A stretch of DNA of 56,572 nt from Acidobacteriota bacterium. Its GTDB lineage: Bacteria; Acidobacteriota; Terriglobia; Bryobacterales; Bryobacteraceae. Under the pieces are notes generated by a model. That model made no database searches. It was not told the origin of the DNA and was given only the letters and a program-made list of their open reading frames with translations. Below, piece after piece: positions 44,612 to 53,662 of this stretch. The DNA lies in contig JAFDVS010000131.1 in the NCBI GenBank assembly GCA_018268935.1, positions 1 to 56,572 of the forward strand, given 5' to 3'. The translations under genes and the position numbers were made by a program. Within the stretch, counting starts at the first letter, position 1, and each line of letters opens with the position of its first letter.

Positions 44612-45526
44612 ATGCAGATGACGCGATTGTTTCTTTCCTTCACTGCCAGCCTGGGGTTGTTTGCCCAGGATTCGATTCAAGGCCCGCTGGTCGGCTGGAC
44701 GTATGAAGCCGCCACATCGAGCCTGCGCGCGATTCAAGGCATTCCCGGCTCCTCTACTTTAGGCGGACGCGCCGGATCCGGATTGCGCCGGGCTGTCAGC
44801 GCTCCCGGTGGCGCTTTTGCGCTTGCCGTGCAGAGCGAATCGGGACAGGCGCAGCTCATCGATCTGCGCAATGGCGAAGCCCGCCCGCTGGATGTGCCGG
44901 AAGGCGCCGATGCCATATTCCTGAGCCCGCGCGGCTCGGCTGCCGTGCTGCTGTATCGCGAGCAAGGCCGCGCCATCGTGCTGAATGGCTTGCCGGCGGC
45001 GCCCGCAGTGGCTTCGCGTTTGGATACCTCGGCCGAAGCACTCGCCGTGAGCGACGATGCCAAGGCAGTGATGGCAGTGGAGGCAACCGGTGTGCGCATG
45101 TTCGATGCCGATGCCAACCAGTGGATGCTGAATCACTCCGAACCGACCGCAAGCGCGGTGTTCCGCGAAGCTTCGCACGATGCGGTGCTGGCCGGGGCGA
45201 CCGGTGTTTGGCTGGTGAACGGCGCCAGCGGCAATGCCACGGCGGAACGGATTTGGGAAGGCGATGCCAGCGCTGCCGTGGTGGACGGCAATGCCGCGGT
45301 GCTCATCGAACGCAACATGGGATTAGTGGCCGTCAGTCTGCGCGACCGCGCGGTGCAGCGCCTGGAATGCGCCTGCATACCGGTAACGCTGGTCCGGCTG
45401 TCGCAGTCCGTTTACCGGGTCAATGAACTGGCGGAGGGTCCATTATGGCTGGTGGATCTGAACGGCGCTGCGCCGCGCGCGGTGTTTGTGCCAGCCGACG
45501 CGAAGTCCGAAGCGGCCGGACAGTAA
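44612..45526 (+). CDS. Exported protein, propeller-like, unknown function
   Basis: 304 residues with signal peptide (MTRLFLSFTASLGLFAQ). AAGGAG precedes the ATG by six bases. The mature part has repeating beta units (AVSAPGGAFALAVQSESG, AIFLSPRGSAAVLLYREQG, LAVSDDAKAVMAVEATGV) at about 45-residue spacing, as in a seven-bladed propeller, but no named repeat family. The end (GPLWLVDLNGAAPRAVFVP) is similar in style. Second of three genes, 31 bases before the Ig-repeat gene; probably part of the same surface assembly. Confidence 0.75.
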   Translation: MQMTRLFLSFTASLGLFAQDSIQGPLVGWTYEAATSSLRAIQGIPGSSTLGGRAGSGLRRAVSAPGGAFALAVQSESGQAQLIDLRNGEARPLDVPEGADAIFLSPRGSAAVLLYREQGRAIVLNGLPAAPAVASRLDTSAEALAVSDDAKAVMAVEATGVRMFDADANQWMLNHSEPTASAVFREASHDAVLAGATGVWLVNGASGNATAERIWEGDASAAVVDGNAAVLIERNMGLVAVSLRDRAVQRLECACIPVTLVRLSQSVYRVNELAEGPLWLVDLNGAAPRAVFVPADAKSEAAGQ

Positions 45527-45557
45527 GGTCAATCCAAACGGGGAAAGAAGGTGTGCG

Positions 45558-48500
45558 ATGCGATCAAACATCGTGAAAGGGATTTGTGTCTTCGCCGGCT
45601 GGCTGCTGGGCGCGGCTTCGCTCCTCGCACAGGGCGGCCCGTCGGTGACCGGCGTCAATCCCACAAGCACCAATCTAGGCCAGGCAGTCACCGTGCAACT
45701 CGCCGGCAGCGGCTTCAACACATGCACACGCGTGGTGTTCCGCGGCCAGGAGTTAGCCACTTCCGTGGGTACGGTCGGCTCGACGCAAGTGGCTTCCGCC
45801 TCGCTTCCGAGTAGCCTTGTAGGCACGGCCGGAACGTTCCCGATAGGAGTGATCCGCTACAGCATCATCGTGGGTACAGTCTCCCTGTGTAGCAGCACCG
45901 GCGGCGTGACTTCGAACACGGTTCCCTTCACCATCGTGTCGCCGCCTCCGGCGATCACCACTGAGATCTTCAACACGAACATGAGCGTCTGCACGGCATT
46001 CCAGCAGACCATCACCGCGGCCAGCGGGATCCCGCCCTATACGTGGTCCGCAACGGGCCTGCCGACGGGCATCAATATTAATCCTTCGACTGGGCAAATC
46101 TCCGGAACACCGACGACTCCAGGCCAATTTCCGGCAACGATCCGGGTTACGGATACGCAGCCGAAATCCGATCAGGTTTCGGTCACTTACAATGTATCGG
46201 GAAATGTTTTGGGCATCTCGACGCAACTGCTGCCGCAGGGCACTGTGGGGACGGCCTACAACCAGACGATGCAACTGCAGGGAGTGTCCGGAACGCCGAG
46301 CTGGTCGATTCTCTCGGGCGCTGTTCCTGGGCTGACGCTATCGACGTCGGGCGTGCTGAGCGGAACTCCGACGACTGCCGGCACCTTCCAGACGTTGTTC
46401 CAATTGAGCGATGCCTGCCGCACTGTGACGAAGACGATTCCGATCACGATCACTGGGGGCTCCTCGAATCTGACGATCACCACGACATCGCTGCCGGCGG
46501 GCACTCAGGGTGTTTCTTATTCGGCGACGGTAGCGGCGACGGGCGGCATCGGGACATTGAACTGGACGGCGACGGGATTGCCTTCGGGGTTGACGATGAA
46601 CGCTGCGTCCGGTGTGATCTCCGGGACGCCTACAGTATCGGGATCCTTCAGCGTGGGTGTGCAGGTGAGCGACAGCCAGTCGCGCACCGCTTCGCAGAAC
46701 TACACACTGGTCATCAATGCAGGGCTTACGATCACGACGCCTTCGTTGAATCCTGCGACTGTAGGTGTCGCGTACTCCCAGCAGATGGCGGCAAGCGGCG
46801 GTATTGGGACATTGGCATGGTCGGCGTCCGGATTGCCTTCGGGTTTTTCGATCAGTTCCTCGGGATTGATCAGCGGCACGCCAACGCTGGCCGGAACATT
46901 CCCGGTGACCGTGCAGGTGGTGGATGGACAGCGCACCGCATCGCGCACGTACACGCTGCAGGTGACGGCGGGTGAAGGGTTCACGATTGCGACGCCGTCG
47001 CTCAATCCGGCGACGGTAGGCGTGGCTTACAGTATGCCGTTGGCGGCGACTGGCGGCATCGGAACGCTGTCGTGGTCGGCGGGCGGCCTGCCTACCGGCA
47101 TGGTGATCAACTCGGCGACTGGAGTCATCTCCGGCACAGCATCCACCGCGGGATCGTTCACCGTGAACGTGCAGGTATCGGACAGCCAGCAGCGCACGGC
47201 GACACGCACCTACACCTTGCAGGTCACCAGCACCAGCAGCCTCACCATCGTCACTACGTCGCTTGTTCCGGCACGAGTCGGCCAGAGCTATGAAGCACTG
47301 CTGGTGTCCGCGGGCGCGGTTGGAACTGTGGTGTGGAGTTCACTTACAGGATTGCCTCCGGGGTTGACGCTGAATCCTTCCACGGGGCAGATCACTGGCG
47401 TACCCACGCTGGTCGGCGACTTCCCGTTGAGCATTCGTGCACAGGATTCGAGCGGAGCGGTGGCTACTCGCAGTTTGACGCTGTCTGTGATCACAGCGCT
47501 GACGATCACCACGGAGTCACCATTGCCGAACGCACAGGTGGGCGCTGCCTACAATCAGCAGATCAGCGCGAATGGGGGCATCACTCCGTTCCGCTGGCTG
47601 GCGTTAAATGCGCTGCCTCCGGGGTTGTCGTTCGATACAGTTGGTATCCTCAGCGGCACACCGACGCAGGGCGGCACGTTCCTGTTCACGATCCAGGTGT
47701 TTGATGGGGCGAATCTGAGCGCGACGAAGACGTTCCAATTGACGGTGACAGCGAATTTCTCCATCACGACGGCAGGCTTGCCGAATGGTACTGTCGGCGT
47801 GTTCTACAACCAGACGCTGAGCACGGCGGGCGGGCGCGCGCCCATCCGTTGGGGCGAACAATCGGGACAACTGCCGCTGGGTCTGGTGTTGAACTCAAAC
47901 ACGGGCGGACTCACGGGCACACCGCAACAGGCCGGTGATTTCACGTTCACCCTATTCGCACTTGACGCCGATCAACAAAGGGCGACGAAGCAATTCACAG
48001 TGACCATTCGCGGGAACTTCCGCATCACGACGGATACACTGCCTGGGGCCACCGTTGGCGAGGCTTATTCGCAGACGATTGGGACGACGGGCGGCACTGC
48101 GCCGCTGACGTTCACGGTAAGTGAAGGCACGCTGCCCGCGGGACTGAGTTTGAATCGCACCAGCGGCGCGATTACCGGCACTCCGACTGCTGCCGGAACA
48201 TTCGCATTCACGGTGCAGGCTAACGATTCGAACAATCAGTCGGCGCGGCAGGCGTACTCGATCGTCATCATCGGGCCGCCGCGGATTGTGACGGAATCGC
48301 TGCCCGCGGGACGCGTAGGCAATGCTTATACGGCGACGGTGGAAGCAGCCGGCGGGGAGACTCCGTACCGCTTCAGCGCAACGGGGCTGCCGAATGGGTT
48401 GACGATCAATGCCACGACTGGCGCCATCACGGGGAACCCTACGCAGGCAGGGTCATTCGATATCACGGTGACGGTGACGGATCGCGCGGGACGCACTGGC

Positions 48501-49463
48501 ACACAGCAGTTCACCGTTTCGATTGCCGCGGTGCTGACCATCACGACGACTACGCTGCCGGCGGGTGTGGTGGGTACTCCCTATTCCTCGACACTGGCGG
48601 CAAGCGGCGGGACGGGGTTGCAGTGGCGTGTCTCGGCGGGCACACTGCCCGCGGGCTTGACGCTCTCGCAAGCTGGAGTGATCAGCGGTACGCCGACGGC
48701 TGCGGGCAATTCGTCGTTCACCGTGGAAGTGCGGGATAGCGGCGGATCGACTGCGACGCGCGCCTTCACGATCACTGTGGCGAATCTGACGTTGAGCCAG
48801 GTGAACGTGACGCTGTCGTTGACGACGGTTGGGCCAACGGATCAGCCCGCGGTTCGCGTGCAGTTGGCGAACCCGGCTCCGACGAACCTCACCGGTACGC
48901 TGACGCTCGCTTTCACGGGCGTGGCGGATAACAAGCGAGACGCGCAGTTCTCGCAACGCGACACCACGTTCCGCATTCCGCAGGGACAGACGAACGCCGT
49001 GTTTGCCGAAGGGCTGGCGGTGCAGATCGGCACGGTGGCGGGGACGATCAACATCACGGCGGCGTTGAATGCAAACGGGGTGAACGTGACTCCGAACCCG
49101 GCGCCTACGGTGAGCATCACCGTGCAGCGGCTGGCACCGGTGATCACGTCGCTGACGGCGACTCGCAATGGGAATACGCTGACGCTGGTGGTGGACGGCT
49201 ACTCGACCACACGCGAGGTTACCTCGGCAGACGTGCAGTTCGCGATCCGCGCCGGCGCCACGGTACAAGGGAGCACAGTGACCGTGCAGGCAGGCACCGC
49301 GTTCACCACGTACTACGGGGCTGACAGCTCGAACGGGCTGGGCGGCATGTTCCGGCTGACGCTGCCGTTCAATGTGACGGGAGCGGCGGCGGACATCACC
49401 GGAGCGAGCGTGACGCTGGTGAACACGGTGGGCCGCTCGGCGGCGCGAACCGCGAATTTCTAG
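45558..49463 (+). CDS. Giant exported protein with 11 tandem putative-Ig (He_PIG) domains
   Basis: 1301 residues. ATG 45558 is chosen over 45486 because AAGG lies seven bases upstream and the signal peptide (GICVFAGWLLGAASLLAQ) follows directly. An N-terminal IPT/TIG-like domain (about 29-129, VTGVNPTSTNLGQAVTV) precedes 11 He_PIG repeats of about 86 residues, each with a phrase like GLPSGLTMNAASGVISGTPT. The C-terminal 220 residues have two further beta domains (LTLSQVNVTLSLTTVGPTDQ; then PVITSLTATRNGNTLTLVVD), the last common at the end of acidobacterial Ig proteins. No sorting signal is visible at the C-terminus (AARTANF). Likely an adhesin or carbohydrate-binding surface fibre. Confidence 0.9.
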   Translation: MRSNIVKGICVFAGWLLGAASLLAQGGPSVTGVNPTSTNLGQAVTVQLAGSGFNTCTRVVFRGQELATSVGTVGSTQVASASLPSSLVGTAGTFPIGVIRYSIIVGTVSLCSSTGGVTSNTVPFTIVSPPPAITTEIFNTNMSVCTAFQQTITAASGIPPYTWSATGLPTGININPSTGQISGTPTTPGQFPATIRVTDTQPKSDQVSVTYNVSGNVLGISTQLLPQGTVGTAYNQTMQLQGVSGTPSWSILSGAVPGLTLSTSGVLSGTPTTAGTFQTLFQLSDACRTVTKTIPITITGGSSNLTITTTSLPAGTQGVSYSATVAATGGIGTLNWTATGLPSGLTMNAASGVISGTPTVSGSFSVGVQVSDSQSRTASQNYTLVINAGLTITTPSLNPATVGVAYSQQMAASGGIGTLAWSASGLPSGFSISSSGLISGTPTLAGTFPVTVQVVDGQRTASRTYTLQVTAGEGFTIATPSLNPATVGVAYSMPLAATGGIGTLSWSAGGLPTGMVINSATGVISGTASTAGSFTVNVQVSDSQQRTATRTYTLQVTSTSSLTIVTTSLVPARVGQSYEALLVSAGAVGTVVWSSLTGLPPGLTLNPSTGQITGVPTLVGDFPLSIRAQDSSGAVATRSLTLSVITALTITTESPLPNAQVGAAYNQQISANGGITPFRWLALNALPPGLSFDTVGILSGTPTQGGTFLFTIQVFDGANLSATKTFQLTVTANFSITTAGLPNGTVGVFYNQTLSTAGGRAPIRWGEQSGQLPLGLVLNSNTGGLTGTPQQAGDFTFTLFALDADQQRATKQFTVTIRGNFRITTDTLPGATVGEAYSQTIGTTGGTAPLTFTVSEGTLPAGLSLNRTSGAITGTPTAAGTFAFTVQANDSNNQSARQAYSIVIIGPPRIVTESLPAGRVGNAYTATVEAAGGETPYRFSATGLPNGLTINATTGAITGNPTQAGSFDITVTVTDRAGRTGTQQFTVSIAAVLTITTTTLPAGVVGTPYSSTLAASGGTGLQWRVSAGTLPAGLTLSQAGVISGTPTAAGNSSFTVEVRDSGGSTATRAFTITVANLTLSQVNVTLSLTTVGPTDQPAVRVQLANPAPTNLTGTLTLAFTGVADNKRDAQFSQRDTTFRIPQGQTNAVFAEGLAVQIGTVAGTINITAALNANGVNVTPNPAPTVSITVQRLAPVITSLTATRNGNTLTLVVDGYSTTREVTSADVQFAIRAGATVQGSTVTVQAGTAFTTYYGADSSNGLGGMFRLTLPFNVTGAAADITGASVTLVNTVGRSAARTANF
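45946..48783 (+). repeat. Eleven tandem repeats of about 258 bases coding for He_PIG domains
   Basis: The protein-level repeats start with a TITT-like strand plus a V-G-x-x-Y motif (VGVAYSQQ, VGTAYNQT, VGEAYSQT) and end with a V-x-D-sequence (VQVSDSQ, VTVTDRAG). Neighbouring repeats 4 and 5 are closest at both protein and DNA level; the others have diverged. The array is open to unequal recombination, so repeat number may vary among strains. Confidence 0.85.
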
Positions 49464-49466
49464 CGT

Positions 49467-50657
49467 CTAGCCGAGAATCTCTTTGAGCCGTTTGCCGACG
49501 ATGACGTGCTCTTCGCCGCGCATCATCCAGACGGAGATGAGGAGCTTGCCCTTGCCGGGCTTATGGATGTGGATGGGCGGGTCGCCGGCCTGGAGCTTTT
49601 CCGCCACTTGTTGGGCGGTGATGGACTTCGCGGCTTCGTCCCATTCGATGGTGACGTGCGGGAGTTCGTTGGCGATTTCCGGGATATGGCGTTCGGTTTG
49701 CACGCCCTTCACTCCCTTGAGCGCGGAGCGGATGGAGCTGACTCGGGATTCGAGGAGCTTCCACTCGGCGGCGTGATCGACCTTGAGATAGCGTTCGACG
49801 GCAGCGAGCAAACCGCATAGTTCTTCCTTGCCGACTTTCATGCCGCGGCCGATGCCACCGAAGGGGGACATAGCGGGGTAGGACGCTTCGATCAGATCCT
49901 TGCGGCCCATCAGGATGCCCGAAGCCTGCGGACCGCGGAGGGCTTTGCCGCCGGAGAAGATGACAAGATCGAAGCCCATGGCGGTGTACTTGAAGAGGCG
50001 ATCCATGGGAACGGCGTCAGAGGCGCAATCGTTCATGGTGGGGATGCCACGCGCCTTGCCGATTTTGATGAAGTCCTCGGCTTTGACTTGGCCGTGGTTC
50101 TCGGCCTTGTTGAGGAAGAAGAGCATGCCGGTGCGATCATTGATGGCGGCTTCGAGTTCCTGGCGGGTCTCGACGGTGATGATCTTCGCGCCGACGCATT
50201 CCATCTGGTGTTCGTAACCGGAGTGGTGTGTCTTTTGTTGAATGACCTCGTAGCGGATGCCTTCGCGCCCGGGCAGGCGGCGGAGTTTCACGGGGTCGCC
50301 TTGTGAGAAGCAGGCGGCGGTACCGACGGAGATGGCGCTGGCCGCGCCGCAGGTGACCATGGCGGCGGGAGCTTTGAGGAGTTCGGCGATACGGGCGCCG
50401 ACCTTCTTTTCGAGTTCGGGAAGCGGGATGAAGTAGCGCGAGGCTTCTTCCATGGCTTGCACGACTTCCGGCGGCATGATGGAGCCGCCGAGTACGGTGA
50501 CAACACCGACTCCGTTGATGACGGGTTTCACGCCGAGGCTCGCATACAGGGACGAGGGCGAAGTTGCGGTGAGGTTGGAACTCTTCGAGGTGGCGGCGGC
50601 AGCGGCGGCTGGGGCCAACGCTGTGGCTTTGAGAATGCGGCGTCGAGTGGGGGTCAT
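49467..50657 (-). CDS. SelA-like PLP-dependent enzyme with a Tat signal
   Basis: 396 residues of the fold type I PLP family that includes L-seryl-tRNA(Sec) selenium transferase and D-glucosaminate-6-phosphate ammonia-lyase. PLP Lys is K238 in FSGGKALRGPQASG; TMNDCASD (207-214) holds the Asp contacting the cofactor. The N-terminus MTPTRRRILKATALAPA is a twin-arginine signal, so the folded holoenzyme may be exported. The longer start at 50810 is rejected because it runs through the divergent gene. Its start is only 13 bases from that of the divergent amidohydrolase. Homologous pairs (SelA-like plus COG3964 amidohydrolase) occur in other bacteria as cytoplasmic enzymes. Confidence 0.85.
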   Translation of the reverse strand: MTPTRRRILKATALAPAAAAAATSKSSNLTATSPSSLYASLGVKPVINGVGVVTVLGGSIMPPEVVQAMEEASRYFIPLPELEKKVGARIAELLKAPAAMVTCGAASAISVGTAACFSQGDPVKLRRLPGREGIRYEVIQQKTHHSGYEHQMECVGAKIITVETRQELEAAINDRTGMLFFLNKAENHGQVKAEDFIKIGKARGIPTMNDCASDAVPMDRLFKYTAMGFDLVIFSGGKALRGPQASGILMGRKDLIEASYPAMSPFGGIGRGMKVGKEELCGLLAAVERYLKVDHAAEWKLLESRVSSIRSALKGVKGVQTERHIPEIANELPHVTIEWDEAAKSITAQQVAEKLQAGDPPIHIHKPGKGKLLISVWMMRGEEHVIVGKRLKEILG

Positions 50658-50670
50658 GTCCACACAGTAT

Positions 50671-51972
50671 ATGATGAACGCTGTGACTCTTTCATTGCTG
50701 ATGGTGGCGGGCGCTCTTTGGGCGCAGCAGCCATATGATATTTTGCTCAAGGGCGGGCATCTGCTGGATGCCAAGAACAAGATCAACGGGCGGCGCGATG
50801 TGGCGATCAAGGCCGGGCGCGTGGCCGCTGTGGCGCCGGATATTGCGGCGGCGCAGGCGCGGAAGGTGATCGATGTGACGGGGTGTTATGTCACTCCGGG
50901 TTTGATTGATCTGCACGCACATGTGTTCTCGGGCACCAACGGCGGGCAACTGTCGGGCGGAAACGCGAGCATTCATCCGGACGACTTCGCGCTTCGCACT
51001 GGCGTGACCACGGTGGTGGATGCGGGCTCGTCGGGGCGGCATAACTTCGAGGTGTTTAAGAAGACGGTGATCGAACGGTCGCGGACCCGCGTGCTGGTGT
51101 TTCTCAACATCGGTGGTGTCGGCATGCCAGGTGATGCGCAGGAGCAGAACGTGGCGGACATGGACGCGAAAGCAGCCGGGGCGCTGGCGCTGGCGAATAA
51201 AGACACGATCGTCGGAATCAAAGTGGCGCATTACCGGGGGCCGGATTGGACTCCGGTGGAGCGGGGCGTGGAAGCCGGGACGATTGCGAAGATTCCGGTG
51301 ATGGTGGACTTCGGCGAGTTCAGGCCGGAACGCCCGTTTCAGGATCTGGTGCTGAAGAAACTGCGTCCGGGGGATATCTACACGCATGCCTACTATGTGC
51401 CGGTACCTTGGCTGGATGATAACGGCAAGCTGCTGCCGTATGTGTTTGAGGCGCGGAAGCGGGGGATCATTTTCGATGTGGGCCATGGTGGGGCGGCGTT
51501 CGAGTTCCGTCAGGCGGTGCCGGCAGTGAAACAGGGCTTTCCGCCGGATTCGATTTCGACGGACATTCATAGCGGGAGCATCAACAGCGGGATGAAGGAT
51601 CAGCTCAATGTGATGTCGAAGTTTCTGAATATGGGGATGACGATTGAGGATGTCGTGATGCGGTCAAGCTGGAATCCGGCGAAGATCATTCATCGCGAGC
51701 AGATCGGACATCTGTCGGTGGGGGCGATTGCGGATATCGCGGTGCTGAAGATTGAGAAGGGCACTTACGGATTCGTGGATTCGTTTGGGGCGCGGATGGA
51801 TGGGACGCAACGGCTGATTAATGAGATGACGATCTCATCGGGGCACGTGGCGTTTGATTTAAACGGACGGGCTCGCGAGCGGTGGGACAAGCTGGGCAAG
51901 TACCAGGCGCTGGGCGAGCCGTGGTGGGATTGGAGCCGCGGGGCCGGAAAGCCTATGCCGCTTTCGCAGTAA
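50671..51972 (+). CDS. Exported amidohydrolase of the COG3964 deacetylase type
   Basis: 433 residues with a signal peptide (LSLLMVAGALWAQ). Metal-binding features: H82 and H84 (DLHAH), carboxylated Lys K184 in GIKVAHYRG, H239 in YTHAYY, H272 in DVGHGG and catalytic Asp D298 in STDIHSGS. This group was once annotated as dihydroorotase; characterised members remove acetyl groups from acetylated hydroxy or amino acids. It is divergently arranged with the SelA-like gene and probably acts with it on the same amino sugar or amino acid derivative in the periplasm. ATGs at 50671 and 50674 are equivalent choices. Confidence 0.87.
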   Translation: MMNAVTLSLLMVAGALWAQQPYDILLKGGHLLDAKNKINGRRDVAIKAGRVAAVAPDIAAAQARKVIDVTGCYVTPGLIDLHAHVFSGTNGGQLSGGNASIHPDDFALRTGVTTVVDAGSSGRHNFEVFKKTVIERSRTRVLVFLNIGGVGMPGDAQEQNVADMDAKAAGALALANKDTIVGIKVAHYRGPDWTPVERGVEAGTIAKIPVMVDFGEFRPERPFQDLVLKKLRPGDIYTHAYYVPVPWLDDNGKLLPYVFEARKRGIIFDVGHGGAAFEFRQAVPAVKQGFPPDSISTDIHSGSINSGMKDQLNVMSKFLNMGMTIEDVVMRSSWNPAKIIHREQIGHLSVGAIADIAVLKIEKGTYGFVDSFGARMDGTQRLINEMTISSGHVAFDLNGRARERWDKLGKYQALGEPWWDWSRGAGKPMPLSQ

Positions 51973-52101
51973 CGGATGAATCCAACTCGGCGGCGAACTG
52001 GACGCGATAGCGAAAGGGGATGCCGCCGATGGTGTCTTCGGTCATGGGATGATGCCGTGGGCAAGTGGCTGAAACACTCTTTGCGCAAAACTTGGGGCTT
52101 C

Positions 52102-52932
52102 TTAGTTTGAGGACTTCCAGGATTCCTTGACGAGGAACCATTTGCCGTTGAGGCGCTGCATGGTGACGGTGCCTTGTTTTGCCTTGCCTTCTTCCGAGCC
52201 GGTGACGGTGAGCTTGGCGTCGTCGCCGATTTCCTCGGCTTTGAGGACGCGGATGCCGGCAGGCATCATGGACTGGACGAATTTGAGTTTTTCGGCGAAG
52301 TCAGGCTGGTCCATCATCTGGCGGATTTTGGGGGAGGCGAGGGCGAGCATCTGAGTTTTGTTGCCGGAGCGGACCGCGGCGGTGAAAGCGAGGTAGGCCT
52401 GGGTGGAGGCGGCTTTGGCTGCGGCTGCGGTGTCGGCGGGGGTGGGCGTAGCAGGAGCGGCATAGGGTGTGATGTCGGTGGCGAAGCGGACGTCGTAGGC
52501 GTACTGCATGTCGCCCATTTTCTTCAGGGGTTGGGAGAGAGCGCCTTCGATACGGGTGGGGGTGAAGACCTTCAATGAGGAGGAATCGAAGCTGCCGCCC
52601 ATGCTGATGTTGCCGTCGATCTTGTTGGAGAGGATGTTCATGTTGAGGTTAGAGGCACCGGCGGGGATTTCAAACTGGATGCCGTGGAATTTGCCTTCGC
52701 GGGCGAGGCTCATGAGTTCCATATCCTCGTAGAGGGCAGCGGGGGGGACGGGGGAATCGGAGACGACGAGGCGGGTGCGGAACTTGGTTTTGTCGAACCA
52801 ATCGGGGACTTGGACAGCTTGTGCGTACTTGATGGCGATGGTGGCGCCCTGTAATTGCAGGGTTCCGGACGCGTTGGGGGTAGCGGCGAGGAGAGCGCCG
52901 GGTAAGAGGGTGGCGGCGAGCAGGGCGTTCAT
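52102..52932 (-). CDS. Exported protein of unknown function
   Basis: 276 residues. GGAGGA seven bases before ATG 52932 decides this start over an in-frame ATG at 53175. A signal peptide (MNALLAATLLPGALLAA) precedes a beta domain (about 18-160; VQVPDWFDKTKFRTRLVVSD), an Ala/Pro/Thr-rich linker and a small C-terminal domain (about 175-276; GTVTMQRLNGKWFLVKESW) resembling the DUF4878/SnoaL-like cone fold that often ends in KWKV..W. No substrate known. The gap 51973-52101 holds no convincing gene; the 232 bases before the Rrf2 gene contain only its operator. Confidence 0.78.
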   Translation of the reverse strand: MNALLAATLLPGALLAATPNASGTLQLQGATIAIKYAQAVQVPDWFDKTKFRTRLVVSDSPVPPAALYEDMELMSLAREGKFHGIQFEIPAGASNLNMNILSNKIDGNISMGGSFDSSSLKVFTPTRIEGALSQPLKKMGDMQYAYDVRFATDITPYAAPATPTPADTAAAAKAASTQAYLAFTAAVRSGNKTQMLALASPKIRQMMDQPDFAEKLKFVQSMMPAGIRVLKAEEIGDDAKLTVTGSEEGKAKQGTVTMQRLNGKWFLVKESWKSSN

Positions 52933-53141
52933 CTGGGGTTCCTCCGGGATGGGTTGTGGGGTCATTGTAAAGTTGCTCCCTATTTGGACAAGCGCAGAAG
53001 TGGCGTAGTTTTTGTCATGGGGTGGTGAATTTTGGGGGGTAGTGGGTGGGTTGCACCAGGGAGTTGGGGGAAGTGGCGCAAGGAAAGAGGGGAAAGGTGG
53101 GGGTATGGCGGTGGCCCCTGGCGTGCTAAACGGGAGAAAGA

Positions 53142-53156
53142 GGATATTAGTTATCC
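53142..53156 (+). promoter_or_regulatory. Candidate Rrf2 operator
   Basis: A perfect inverted repeat GGATA-TTAGT-TATCC ends nine bases before the Rrf2 start codon (53165). Its place at the start of an operon headed by an Rrf2 regulator makes it the likely autoregulatory site, overlapping the promoter or leader. No direct binding evidence; the consensus for this Rrf2 subgroup is not known to me. Confidence 0.5.
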
Positions 53157-53164
53157 TATTTAGC

Positions 53165-53662
53165 ATGTTTACCAAAACTGCAATGTCTGCTCTTCGTGCT
53201 TTGATCTACCTGGCCGCGCGCCCGGAACCATTCGCCATTGAATCGCACCGGCGGATTGCCGAGCAGTTGGGCGAATCGCCCACCTACATGGCGAAGGTGG
53301 CGGGGCTGCTGGTGAAAGCGGCGATTCTGCACGCGGAGAAAGGTGTAAATGGGGGAGTGCGGCTGAGCCGGCCCGCCAATCAGATCACGTTGTTGGACGT
53401 GATCGAGTCGTGCCAGGGAGCGGTGGTTGGGGATTACTGCCGGCCGGGGCGGGATCCGCAGACGACCTGCGGATTTCACCATGCGGCGGAGGAGTTGCAA
53501 AACGCGATCACGGGTGTCCTGCGGAAATGGACGATTGCGCGGGTGATGGCGCCGCCGAAGAAGTCGGCCCGGCCCGTGGGGCTGCCGTGCATTGTGTTTG
53601 CGAACGGGCGTGATGCGTCGCGGCCTGGCGTGCCGCTGCTGATAGGAGGGCCTCCCGAATGA
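53165..53662 (+). CDS. Rrf2-family transcriptional regulator
   Basis: 165 residues starting MFTKTAMSALRALIYLA, the normal Rrf2 N-terminus; the frame also runs open upstream to 53012 but that part is low-complexity. The winged helix includes RRIAEQLGESPTYMAKVAGL, then GGVRLSRPANQITLLDVIE. Two cysteines, C in DYCRPG and C in TTCGFH, sit where Rrf2 proteins carry an iron-sulfur or redox-sensing site, though many have three. Sensing of redox state, nitric oxide or iron is therefore likely. Its stop overlaps the flavoprotein start by four bases, so it is cotranscribed with the respiratory genes that follow. Confidence 0.93.
   Translation: MFTKTAMSALRALIYLAARPEPFAIESHRRIAEQLGESPTYMAKVAGLLVKAAILHAEKGVNGGVRLSRPANQITLLDVIESCQGAVVGDYCRPGRDPQTTCGFHHAAEELQNAITGVLRKWTIARVMAPPKKSARPVGLPCIVFANGRDASRPGVPLLIGGPPE

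Noticed and set aside
45946..48783. Regular DNA repeat that might suggest a repeat array such as CRISPR
   Set aside because: The units are about 258 bases, coding, and diverged; they encode He_PIG domains.
51953..52045. Short minus-strand frame (about 30 residues starting MTEDTIGGIPFRY)
   Set aside because: It looks protein-like but is very short, overlaps the end of the amidohydrolase gene and matches no family I recognise; it may be a remnant.
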